Shown here: positions 36,646-44,196 of the stretch, in pieces
Layout of the letters: each line of letters starts with the position of its first letter
How positions within the stretch are numbered: the first letter of the stretch is position 1
Assembly: GCF_963662805.1 (NCBI RefSeq)
Contig: NZ_OY759867.1
Span: 124,001-188,000 of the forward strand
Length of the DNA stretch: 64,000 bases
From: an uncultured Cohaesibacter sp.
GTDB lineage: Bacteria > Pseudomonadota > Alphaproteobacteria > Rhizobiales > Cohaesibacteraceae
Direction: 5' to 3'
Translations under genes and position numbers: made by a program
The notes under the pieces: model-generated
Seen by the model: the letters and a program-made list of their open reading frames with translations, nothing else
Database searches by the model: none
Told to the model about the DNA's origin: nothing

Positions 36646-37098
36646 ATGCCCAAGTTTCAGACCCGTCATAAAGTCAATCATTCTGCCGAGAAGATGTATG
36701 CTCTGGTTGCGGATATTGAGCGCTATCCGGAGTTCGTGCCGCTTTGCCAGAGCCTTCATGTGCGCGGACGGCGGGCGACGGACGAGGGCGAGATCATGGT
36801 GGCGGACATGACGGTTGCCTACAAGATGATCCGCGAGAGTTTCACCTCCAAAGTGACACTGACGCCGCAAAAGCATCAGATCCTTGCGGAATATCTCGAC
36901 GGGCCGTTCAAGCACCTGGAGAACCGCTGGACCTTCGAGCCAATCGAAGGCGAGCCGGAGAAGAGTTACATCGTCTTCTACATCGACTATGAATTCAAAA
37001 GCCGCCTGTTGGCCGGGCTGATGGGGGCGATGTTTGACAAGGCCTTCCACAAATTCTCGAGCGCGTTCGAGAAGCGGGCCGACCTGATCTACGGGTGA
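36646..37098 (+). CDS. COQ10/RatA-type START-domain protein
   Basis: The 150-residue protein matches the polyketide-cyclase/START family: KVNHSAEKMYALVADIERYPEFVPLCQ at the N-terminus and SRLLAGLMGAMFDKAFHKFSSAFEKRA at the C-terminus. Bacterial members are annotated as ubiquinone-binding COQ10 homologues or as RatA; the first is favoured by the lipA context in Rhizobiales. It begins 17 bases after lipA and is likely co-transcribed. Confidence 0.88.
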   Translation: MPKFQTRHKVNHSAEKMYALVADIERYPEFVPLCQSLHVRGRRATDEGEIMVADMTVAYKMIRESFTSKVTLTPQKHQILAEYLDGPFKHLENRWTFEPIEGEPEKSYIVFYIDYEFKSRLLAGLMGAMFDKAFHKFSSAFEKRADLIYG

Positions 37099-37123
37099 GC
37101 CGGTTCATCTCACCGACTATAGC

Positions 37124-37152
37124 AAAGGCCGCTTATAAGACGGCCTTTTGTT
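37124..37152. terminator. Terminator between COQ10-type gene and ppk2
   Basis: AAAGGCCG (37124-37131) and CGGCCTTT (37141-37148) form an 8-bp stem followed by TTGTTT. The convergent ppk2 ends at 37181, so it may be used from both sides. Confidence 0.8.
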
Positions 37153-37180
37153 TATTCTGAGTTTCGTTCTGGGACTTGGA

Positions 37181-38182
37181 TTATTCCGTCACGTCCGGCG
37201 TCAGGCTCTTGCCGAGGATGTGGTGATCCCGCCCGATGACATAGCCCGAATGACCGACGATCAGAGGATCAGGGCCGTGGACCAGTCTGGTGTCCTTGTT
37301 GGGGTAGGGCAGGGACGACAGGAAGTGCTGCATGCAATTCAGGCGCGCGCGTTTCTTGTCGTTGGACTTGATGATCGTCCATGGGGCATCCGCGGTGTCG
37401 GTATAGAAGAACATCGCTTCCTTTGCCTCGGTATAGTCTTCCCACTTGTCGAGAGAGGCCTTGTCGATGGGCGAGAGCTTCCATTGCTTGAGAGGATCGG
37501 TTTCCCTTGAGGCGAAGCGTCGGCGCTGTTCTTCCCGCGTGACCGAGAACCAGTATTTGAACAGGCGTACGCCCGAGCGGCAGATCATGCGTTCGAATTC
37601 CGGCGTCTGGCGCATGAATTCGAGATATTCATTGGGTGTGCAGAAGCCCATGACCCGTTCGACACCGGCGCGGTTGTACCATGAGCGGTCAAACAGCACG
37701 AGCTCGCCTGCCGAGGGCAGGTGCTCGACATAGCGTTGGTAGTACCATTGGGTGCGTTCCCGCTCGCTTGGCTTGTTGAGCGCCACGACGCGGGCCATGC
37801 GGGGGTTGAGATGTTCCATAAAGCGCTTGATGGTGCCACCCTTGCCCGCAGCATCGCGCCCTTCGAACAGAAGGACCACTTTCTGTCCGGTTTCCTCGAC
37901 CCATTTCTGCGCCTTGAGCAGTTCGACCTGAAGCAGGTTCTTCTGCTTCTCGTAGGTCGTGCGCTTCATCTTCGTTTTGTAGGGATAGACGCCCTGTTCG
38001 AACACGCGATGGATTTCCTGCGGATCGTGTCGCATCTCAGCGAGCTGATGCAGCGCATCCCCCCTTGGGTTCGCTTCGGTCACAACGGCAGGTTCCTCGA
38101 CGTCCGTGCCGGGTGATTCCGACTCATTTTCATTCGATGCTTCGATGAGGTCGGGCTTCGGCAGATCGGAAGGGCTCGTCAT
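37181..38182 (-). CDS. ppk2: Polyphosphate kinase 2
   Basis: PPK2 transfers phosphate between polyphosphate and nucleotides. The 333-residue protein has the Walker A-like FEGRDAAGKGGTIKRFMEHLNPR, the Walker B/lid part FDRSWYNRAGVERVMGFC, and WKLSPIDKASLDKWEDYT, all hallmarks of class I PPK2. The N-terminal 60 residues are acidic and variable. The start at 38182 has GAGAGGA 8 bases upstream; an ATG 11 codons earlier is less likely. Confidence 0.93.
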   Translation of the reverse strand: MTSPSDLPKPDLIEASNENESESPGTDVEEPAVVTEANPRGDALHQLAEMRHDPQEIHRVFEQGVYPYKTKMKRTTYEKQKNLLQVELLKAQKWVEETGQKVVLLFEGRDAAGKGGTIKRFMEHLNPRMARVVALNKPSERERTQWYYQRYVEHLPSAGELVLFDRSWYNRAGVERVMGFCTPNEYLEFMRQTPEFERMICRSGVRLFKYWFSVTREEQRRRFASRETDPLKQWKLSPIDKASLDKWEDYTEAKEAMFFYTDTADAPWTIIKSNDKKRARLNCMQHFLSSLPYPNKDTRLVHGPDPLIVGHSGYVIGRDHHILGKSLTPDVTE

Positions 38183-38603
38183 TTTGTGGTCCTCTCTTGT
38201 CGTGAGTTGCCCCATGATAACCCATTTTGGTTAATATGCAGTGATGTGATTTTGCCTTTGTGGCCGTTCGCAATGGCGCAGATTGCCGCGAGAAAAGCGT
38301 AATCGTTGCATAAATGACACGCAAATCGGGAAAGTGTTTTGTTAACCATCTTGCTTCATGGTTTTTGCCCGTGTTCAGCCACAATATGCTGCCACATTCG
38401 TCCTAGCCACGATGGCCCGCTTCTAGATGATGGCGCTTGCATGTCAGCTTTGATGACTGCGTCACCACTTGAGGAGGCTCCCGAAAAAGCAGGGCACTTC
38501 AAGACCGATCAAATCGGCAAAAAGTGTCGCGACGTGGTCAAAGATAAACAGGGTGAAAATGCTGTCGCCGGGGCCCGTACCCCACAGGCGGCTGAACTGG
38601 TGA
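38183..38603. other. Divergent ppk2/exoR-like intergenic region
   Basis: The 421 bases contain AACCAT-N8-ATGGTT (38343-38362) and no supported gene. Both promoters should be here, but no box pair is good enough to list. Confidence 0.5.
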
Positions 38604-39419
38604 ATGATGAAGCGTCAAATGGCTATTTCAAGAGTGATGCGCTGCCTGTCCCTCGCAGGGCTGGTCGCCTTTGCCGGATATGGCACCGCCTATGCTTTTG
38701 ATCCCAGAACCATGCAGGATGGTGGTGCGCTTGCTGCGGATGCTTTCCGCTTCGGAGCGCAAGCCTACAAGTTTGGTGACAAGAGTGCCGCCGTTGATGC
38801 GCTGACCTATGCTGCGCACAATGGCCACATGGCATCCAAGTGGAAGCTGGGCAACATGTATCTGGAAGGGGACGGCGTGTCTCAGGACCGCAGCCGTGCC
38901 TTCGATTTGTTCAACGATATTGCCGCTCGCTACGGCGATGCCCGTCCCGGATCGGTCGAGGCTCGCTATGTCTCCAATGCCTTCGTGAAGCTGAGTGAAT
39001 TCCTTCGCGTCGGCATCGACGACAAGCTGAAGGCGGATCCGCAAAAAGCACGGGAATTCCTACATTATGCAGCGTCCTATTTCCGCGATCCCGATGCGCA
39101 ATATAATCTGGCGCTGTCCTTCCTTGGCAACTCGGATGGCAAATCCGACGCCCGGCAGGCAGCTCGCTGGCTGAACAAGGCTGCGTTGAAGGGCCATGTC
39201 ATGGCTCAGATGCAGCTTGGTGATCTGTTGCTTGAGGGCGACAGAGTGCCACGGCAGCCGGTCAACGGTCTCAAGTGGCTGACCATCGCGCGGATGCTCG
39301 ATGCGGGCAACCCGATCGTTATGGATCGGCAGGAAGCCGCCTTTGCGCTTGCCGATGAGGAAACGCGCAAGAAAGCGGTCGAGCTGGCTGAAGCGTGGGT
39401 CAACGGCAGCAATCCGTAA
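38604..39419 (+). CDS. exoR: ExoR-like periplasmic Sel1-repeat protein
   Basis: In rhizobia ExoR is a periplasmic repressor of the ExoS/ChvG-ChvI two-component system and controls exopolysaccharide and motility. This 271-residue protein has a signal peptide (KR-rich start, hydrophobic SLAGLVAFAGYGTAYA) and a mature part opening with an ExoR-like FRFGAQAYKFGDKSAAVDALTYAAHNGH. Sel1-like repeats follow (ASKWKLGNMYLEGDGV; ARWLNKAALKGHVMAQMQLGDLLLEGD). It is followed by xthA and erpA, as in Rhizobiales exoR loci. Another in-frame ATG at 38637 is possible. Confidence 0.7.
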   Translation: MMKRQMAISRVMRCLSLAGLVAFAGYGTAYAFDPRTMQDGGALAADAFRFGAQAYKFGDKSAAVDALTYAAHNGHMASKWKLGNMYLEGDGVSQDRSRAFDLFNDIAARYGDARPGSVEARYVSNAFVKLSEFLRVGIDDKLKADPQKAREFLHYAASYFRDPDAQYNLALSFLGNSDGKSDARQAARWLNKAALKGHVMAQMQLGDLLLEGDRVPRQPVNGLKWLTIARMLDAGNPIVMDRQEAAFALADEETRKKAVELAEAWVNGSNP

Positions 39420-39454
39420 GCAGATTTTCTGAAGAGATGCACGAGGGGAAACGA

Positions 39455-39480
39455 CGGACGGGCAAAAAGTGTCCCGTCCG
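39455..39480. terminator. Hairpin between exoR-like and xthA
   Basis: CGGACGGG (39455-39462) and CCCGTCCG (39473-39480) form a perfect 8-bp stem with a 10-base loop between convergent genes. No clear T-run is present on either side. Confidence 0.5.
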
Positions 39481-39486
39481 CTCGGT

Positions 39487-40278
39487 TCAGGCCGCCTGAC
39501 AATCAAGCGAGAGCATGACCGGTACGTGATCGGAGGGTTTCTCCCAATCGCGCGTGTCTTTCTGGATTTCGCAGCCTGCGAGCCAGTCGGCGGCTTCCGG
39601 TGACAGCAGGTGATGATCGATGCGGATGCCGTTGTTCTTCTGCCACGCGCCGGCCTGATAATCCCAGAAGGAATATTGATGGGCGGTGTCGTCGCAGGCG
39701 CGATAGGCCTCGGTGAGGCCGAGCATCTTCAATTGCCGGAACATCTCGAGGGTTTCCCGCCGATAGAGCGCATCTCCCCACCATGCATCATGATTATGCA
39801 CATCCTCGGCTGTGGGGATGACATTATAATCGCCTGACAGCACGAACGCCTCTTCGAGCTCAAGGCGCTGCCGTGACCAGTCGATCAGGCGCTTCATCCA
39901 GTCAAGCTTGTAAGGGTATTTGTCACTGTCGACAGGGTTGCCATTGGGTAAATAGAGGCTGACGACCCGTAGAGGGCCCTTGTCAGTCGCCAGAATGCCT
40001 TCGATGAACCGGGCCTGTTCGTCCTCATCGTTGCCGGGGAGGCGGCGGTTGACTTCCTCGAACGGTGTCTTGGAGAGCAGGGCGACGCCATTGAAGCCCT
40101 TCTGGCCGTGTGTTTCGACATTGTAGCCGAGCGCCTCGAGATCGGCGCGGGGGAAAGCCTCGTCTACCGACTTGATTTCCTGCAGGCAGGCCACGTCAGG
40201 CTTTTCTTCTTCCAGCCAGCGCACGAGATTGGCTCCGCGAGCCTTGATGCCGTTGATGTTCCAGGTCGCGATGCGCAT
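39487..40278 (-). CDS. xthA: Exodeoxyribonuclease III
   Basis: XthA is an AP endonuclease and 3'-exonuclease in base excision repair. The 263-residue protein has the family start RIATWNINGIKAR, the metal ligand Glu in CLQEIKS, SGDYNVIPT, RIDHHLLS and the catalytic SDHVPVML at the C-terminus. Length is typical. Confidence 0.96.
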   Translation of the reverse strand: MRIATWNINGIKARGANLVRWLEEEKPDVACLQEIKSVDEAFPRADLEALGYNVETHGQKGFNGVALLSKTPFEEVNRRLPGNDEDEQARFIEGILATDKGPLRVVSLYLPNGNPVDSDKYPYKLDWMKRLIDWSRQRLELEEAFVLSGDYNVIPTAEDVHNHDAWWGDALYRRETLEMFRQLKMLGLTEAYRACDDTAHQYSFWDYQAGAWQKNNGIRIDHHLLSPEAADWLAGCEIQKDTRDWEKPSDHVPVMLSLDCQAA

Positions 40279-40323
40279 GGTGTGTCCCTGTCGTGTTCGG
40301 GTCTTGGTCTGGCAGGTGAGGGG

Positions 40324-40653
40324 TCAGATCGCGAAGCTGGTGCCGCAGCCGCAGGAAGCGGTGGCCAGCGGGTTCTTGATCTGGAAGGACTGGCCCATGA
40401 GATCGTCGACAAAGTCGACGGCCGAGCCTTCCATATAAGTCTGTGACATGGGGTCGATGACCAGAATGGCGCCGTCCCGTTCGATGACAAGATCATCGTC
40501 TTCGCGAGTGGTGACGAGGTCATAATTATACTGAAATCCGGAACAGCCGCCGCCGCTCACCGAAATGCGCAACATGGAGCCTTCGCTCTCTTTGGAGAGG
40601 ATGGTGGCGATTCGGCGGATGGCGCTGTCGGTTACCGTGATTGTATTCGACAT
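40324..40653 (-). CDS. erpA: Iron-sulfur cluster insertion protein ErpA
   Basis: ErpA is an A-type carrier that delivers Fe-S clusters to apoproteins. The 109-residue protein has the HesB-like pattern with the three cysteines: GGGCSGFQY and SCGCG near the C-terminus. The typical VTDSAIRRI start is present. It precedes xthA by 45 bases on the same strand and is divergent from dgt. Confidence 0.94.
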   Translation of the reverse strand: MSNTITVTDSAIRRIATILSKESEGSMLRISVSGGGCSGFQYNYDLVTTREDDDLVIERDGAILVIDPMSQTYMEGSAVDFVDDLMGQSFQIKNPLATASCGCGTSFAI

Positions 40654-40779
40654 GATTTGCGTTCCTGTCTTAGTGGGCGAGATGTCTCTTGCCCATGCGA
40701 GTTTGCCGTCATTTTGCCCCGTGTGGTCACTGATTTGATGGGATGTGGCCGGAAGGGGTGTCAGTTGATCTTATGATCC

Positions 40780-40808
40780 TTGACAGCCGAGAAATCAAAG
40801 TTTTATGC
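40780..40808 (+). promoter_or_regulatory. Candidate dgt promoter
   Basis: TTGACA (40780-40785) is a consensus -35 box; 17 bases later TTATGC is a poor -10. It lies about 130-160 bases before the dgt start. Confidence 0.3.
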
Positions 40809-40848
40809 CTTTCTAGGCCTGTCACACGACGGTATGTTATAGCTGATA

Positions 40849-40882
40849 GTTAAGGGTGAAATGCCCCCAGTCAACCCTTAAC
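40849..40882. promoter_or_regulatory. 9-bp inverted repeat in the erpA/dgt divergent region
   Basis: GTTAAGGGT (40849-40857) and ACCCTTAAC (40874-40882) are perfect arms around 16 bases that include GCCCCC. It could be an operator for either gene or a leader hairpin of dgt. Confidence 0.45.
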
Positions 40883-40937
40883 CCAACGGTCTGGGCATCG
40901 GTCAGGGGTAATTTTCGAAGAAAGATTGGAAGACACA

Positions 40938-42155
40938 ATGAATCCTGCGATCGGATTTGGTGCACAGCCGCGTGCTGTTTATGCGGTTCAGCCCGGAGAC
41001 AGCAAGGGGCGCCTCTATCCCGAAGCCTCAAGCCCGACGCGAACGGATTACCAGCGTGACCGCGACAGAATCATTCATAGCTCAGCCTTTCGCCGTCTCA
41101 AATACAAGACGCAGGTTTTTCTATATCACGAGGGAGATCTCTACCGTACGCGCCTGACCCACACCATCGAGGTAGCGCAGATCGCGCGCTCCATTGCGCG
41201 AGCGCTGTCAGTGGACGAGGATCTGGCCGAAGCGCTGGCCCTGTCCCATGATCTTGGCCATACGCCCTTCGGTCATGCGGGCGAGCGGGCGCTGGATGCG
41301 CTGATGCAGCCCTATGGCGGGTTCGACCACAATGCCCAGTCGCTGCGGGTCGTCACCTGCCTTGAGCGTCGCTACGCAGAGTTTGATGGCCTCAATCTCA
41401 GTTGGGAAACCCTTGAGGGTCTCGTTAAGCACAACGGGCCGGTGACCGACCGGGACGGGAAGGGGATTGACCGCTATCAGGAGAACGGGGTGCCCTGGGG
41501 CATTTGGACCTATGCCGAGCAGCAGGATTTGATGCTCTGGTCCTATGCCAGCATTGAGGCACAGGCCGCGGCAATCGCCGATGATATCGCCTATAACAGC
41601 CATGATATCGATGACGGCTTGAGGGCTGGACTGATCAGTCTAGAGCAGTTGCGGGACGTATCGCTCGTCGGCGATGCCTATCGCGAGGTGGATGAGAAAT
41701 ATCCGCATCTTGAGGAGTCGCGCATGGTGCACGAGATCGTGCGGCGGATGATCACGCGCATGGTCGAAGATGTCATCAAGACTTCAATGGCCAATCTTGC
41801 GCGCCTCAAGCCACAGAGCGTCGATGATGTGCGCAATGCCGGGGAAACCATTGTTTGCTTCTCGAAAGAGATGGCCGAGGCGGAAGCTGCGATCAAGGCG
41901 TTTCTGTTTGGCAATGTCTATCGCGAAAAGAACGTCATGCGGGTGATGCACAACGCCGAGCAGGTGCTGCGGGAGCTGTTTCAGTATCACTTCGAACATC
42001 CCGATATCATGCCGCTCGAATGGCAATTCGATCTTGATGGCTGTGCCGAGAAGGTGCTTGCCCGGCGGGTTGCTGATTATGTGGCGGGGATGACCGACCG
42101 CTATGCCATTCTCGAGCACCGGCGATTGTTTGACGTTACTCCGGAATTGCGCTAG
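40938..42155 (+). CDS. dgt: Deoxyguanosinetriphosphate triphosphohydrolase-like protein
   Basis: The family hydrolyses dNTPs to deoxynucleosides and triphosphate. The 405-residue protein has the N-terminal RDRIIHSSAFRRLKYKTQVF, the HD-domain HTIEVAQIARSIARALSVDEDLAEALALSHDLGHTPFGH segment (shown in parts: HTIEV, LSHDLGHTPFGHAGE) and the DDIAYNSHDIDDGL helix. The start at 40938 (ATG, GGAAG before it) was preferred over the TTG at 40926. argS follows 202 bases later. Confidence 0.93.
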   Translation: MNPAIGFGAQPRAVYAVQPGDSKGRLYPEASSPTRTDYQRDRDRIIHSSAFRRLKYKTQVFLYHEGDLYRTRLTHTIEVAQIARSIARALSVDEDLAEALALSHDLGHTPFGHAGERALDALMQPYGGFDHNAQSLRVVTCLERRYAEFDGLNLSWETLEGLVKHNGPVTDRDGKGIDRYQENGVPWGIWTYAEQQDLMLWSYASIEAQAAAIADDIAYNSHDIDDGLRAGLISLEQLRDVSLVGDAYREVDEKYPHLEESRMVHEIVRRMITRMVEDVIKTSMANLARLKPQSVDDVRNAGETIVCFSKEMAEAEAAIKAFLFGNVYREKNVMRVMHNAEQVLRELFQYHFEHPDIMPLEWQFDLDGCAEKVLARRVADYVAGMTDRYAILEHRRLFDVTPELR

Positions 42156-42182
42156 AGCGTATCCGACAAAACCGGACGCTCT
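42154..42182. repeat. REP-like palindrome after dgt
   Basis: AGAGCG-ta-TCCG (42154-42165) pairs with CGGA-CGCTCT (42173-42182) around ACAAAAC. The AGAGCG..AAAACCGG..CGCTCT layout resembles short intergenic palindromes common in Rhizobiales. It could act as the dgt terminator; it overlaps the stop codon region. Confidence 0.45.
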
Positions 42183-42357
42183 TGCGGGCAGGAATGCTCC
42201 TGTTTCCAGCATATTTGGCGGTCGTTCCCTCTCAATCGAGACTGCGATTGCTTCGTCCAGACAATAGTGGTGTTTCTTGCCCTGTCGATTTTGTACCCCG
42301 GTGCCGTGCGCATAGGGGAGAATCGGCGGGCAACCGCATCAAAAGACAGGAATGACG

Positions 42358-44118
42358 ATGAACGTCTTTACTCTTTTTACTGATCGTGTCGTGTCCGCCG
42401 TGACGAAAAGTGATCTTTCCGCCCGGGATGGCAGCGCGTTGGACCTTTCTCGTGTTTCTGTCGAACCGCCGCGTGATGCCTCGCACGGGGATCTGGCGAC
42501 CAACGCCGCCATGGTGCTGGCCAAGCAGGTCGGTGCAAAGCCGCGGGATGTGGCCGACAAGATTGTCGCCATTCTGGCCGAGGACAAGGATGTCGCCAAG
42601 GCCGAAGTGGCTGGGCCGGGCTTCATCAACCTCACCCTGTCCGATGGTTTCTGGCGTGGCCTCGTTGGCTCGATCATTGAGGCCGGACCGGCCTTTGGTC
42701 GCTGCGACCTTGGCAAGGGCGAGAAGATGAACGTCGAATATGTCTCGGCGAACCCAACCGGACCGATGCATGTGGGCCATACGCGTGGCGCTGTTCTTGG
42801 CGACTGCATTGCCAATCTGCTCGACTTTGCCGGTTATGATGTCTGCCGCGAATACTACATCAATGATGCCGGGGCTCAGGTCGATGTGCTCGCGCGATCT
42901 GCCTACCTGCGCTATTGTCAGGCGCTCGGCGACGACATTGGTGAGATCCCCGAAGGGCTCTATCCCGGTGACTATCTCGTTCCAGTGGGTGAGGCGCTGG
43001 CCAAAGAGCATGGCGACAAGCTCAAGAGCGCCAGCGAGGAAGAATGGCTGCCCATGGTTCGGGCCTTCGCCGTCGATGCCATGATGGACATGATCCGGAT
43101 GGATCTGGCCGCCCTGAATGTCAAACATGACGTGTTCTTCTCCGAGCGCAGCCTCATCCATGGTGACGTTGACCGGGTCAAGGAAGCCATCGACTGGCTG
43201 ACGGAAAAGGGCAAGGTCTATGTCGGCACACTGCCGCCACCGAAAGGTCAGCTGCCCGAAGACTGGGAAGATCGCGAGCAGACCCTGTTCCGCTCGACTG
43301 ATTTTGGCGACGATATCGATCGCCCCTTGAAAAAGTCCGACGGCAGCAACACTTATTTTGCCAACGACATCGCCTATCATTTCGACAAGTACAAACGCGG
43401 CTATTCGCGGCAGGTTGATATTCTCGGCGCCGACCATGGCGGCTATGTCAAGCGGCTGAAAGCTGCCGTTTCCGCCATCACCGAAGGCAATGGCGGGCTG
43501 GAAATCAAGATCTGCCAGCTGGTCAATCTGATGCGCGACGGCGAACAGCTCAAAATGTCCAAGCGGGCGGGCAATTTCATCACTTTGCGCGATGTCGTCG
43601 AGGAAGTGGGACGCGACGCGGTCCGCTTCATGATGATGTATCGCAAGTCAGAGGTGACCATCGACTTTGATTTTGCTAAAGTAACGGAACAGACAAAAGA
43701 CAATCCGGTCTTTTATGTACAATATGCTCACGCCCGCACGGCATCTATTTTCCGTCAGGCGGCGAGCGAGCTTCCGGGCCTATCTGTTGCTGCAACGGAT
43801 CTCGCAAAGGCTGATCTGTCCGGATTGGAAGATGAAGTCGAACTGGCGCTTATTCGCAAGTTGGCAGAATATCCCCGTATCATCGAGGGTGCGGCGGAAA
43901 CACAGGAACCTCATCGGGTCGCGTTTTACCTATATGATCTTGCCGGTTATTTTCATTCTGTGTGGAACAAAGGCAAGGAAATGCCGCAATTACGCTTTAT
44001 TAACGCTAAAGATGAAGAATTAACTCAAGCGCGCTTGGCTCTTGTTCAGGCCGTAGCCACCGTGATCTCGTCGGGGCTGGGCCTGCTTGGTGTGACGGCA
44101 CCGGAAGAAATGCGATAA
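42358..44118 (+). CDS. argS: Arginyl-tRNA synthetase
   Basis: ArgS charges tRNA-Arg. The 586-residue class I enzyme has the HIGH-type motif NPTGPMHVGHTRGAVLGD and the KMSKS-type motif LKMSKRAGNFITLRDVV, with the anticodon-binding helical domain ending ISSGLGLLGVTAPEEMR. Two in-frame ATGs lie 6 bases apart; the second (42358) has AGGA at the better distance. The C-terminal third uses more AT-rich codons than the rest. Confidence 0.97.
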   Translation: MNVFTLFTDRVVSAVTKSDLSARDGSALDLSRVSVEPPRDASHGDLATNAAMVLAKQVGAKPRDVADKIVAILAEDKDVAKAEVAGPGFINLTLSDGFWRGLVGSIIEAGPAFGRCDLGKGEKMNVEYVSANPTGPMHVGHTRGAVLGDCIANLLDFAGYDVCREYYINDAGAQVDVLARSAYLRYCQALGDDIGEIPEGLYPGDYLVPVGEALAKEHGDKLKSASEEEWLPMVRAFAVDAMMDMIRMDLAALNVKHDVFFSERSLIHGDVDRVKEAIDWLTEKGKVYVGTLPPPKGQLPEDWEDREQTLFRSTDFGDDIDRPLKKSDGSNTYFANDIAYHFDKYKRGYSRQVDILGADHGGYVKRLKAAVSAITEGNGGLEIKICQLVNLMRDGEQLKMSKRAGNFITLRDVVEEVGRDAVRFMMMYRKSEVTIDFDFAKVTEQTKDNPVFYVQYAHARTASIFRQAASELPGLSVAATDLAKADLSGLEDEVELALIRKLAEYPRIIEGAAETQEPHRVAFYLYDLAGYFHSVWNKGKEMPQLRFINAKDEELTQARLALVQAVATVISSGLGLLGVTAPEEMR

Positions 44119-44196
44119 TGTCGCGGTGAGCGATGATCCAGACGAAACTTTTGCCAGGCAATCGAGTTACGAGTATGAATGAAAAGGCAAATCGTC

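Noticed and set aside
38339..38701. Plus-strand open frame overlapping the start of the ExoR-like gene
   Set aside because: It overlaps a credible signal peptide in another frame and has no coherent composition.
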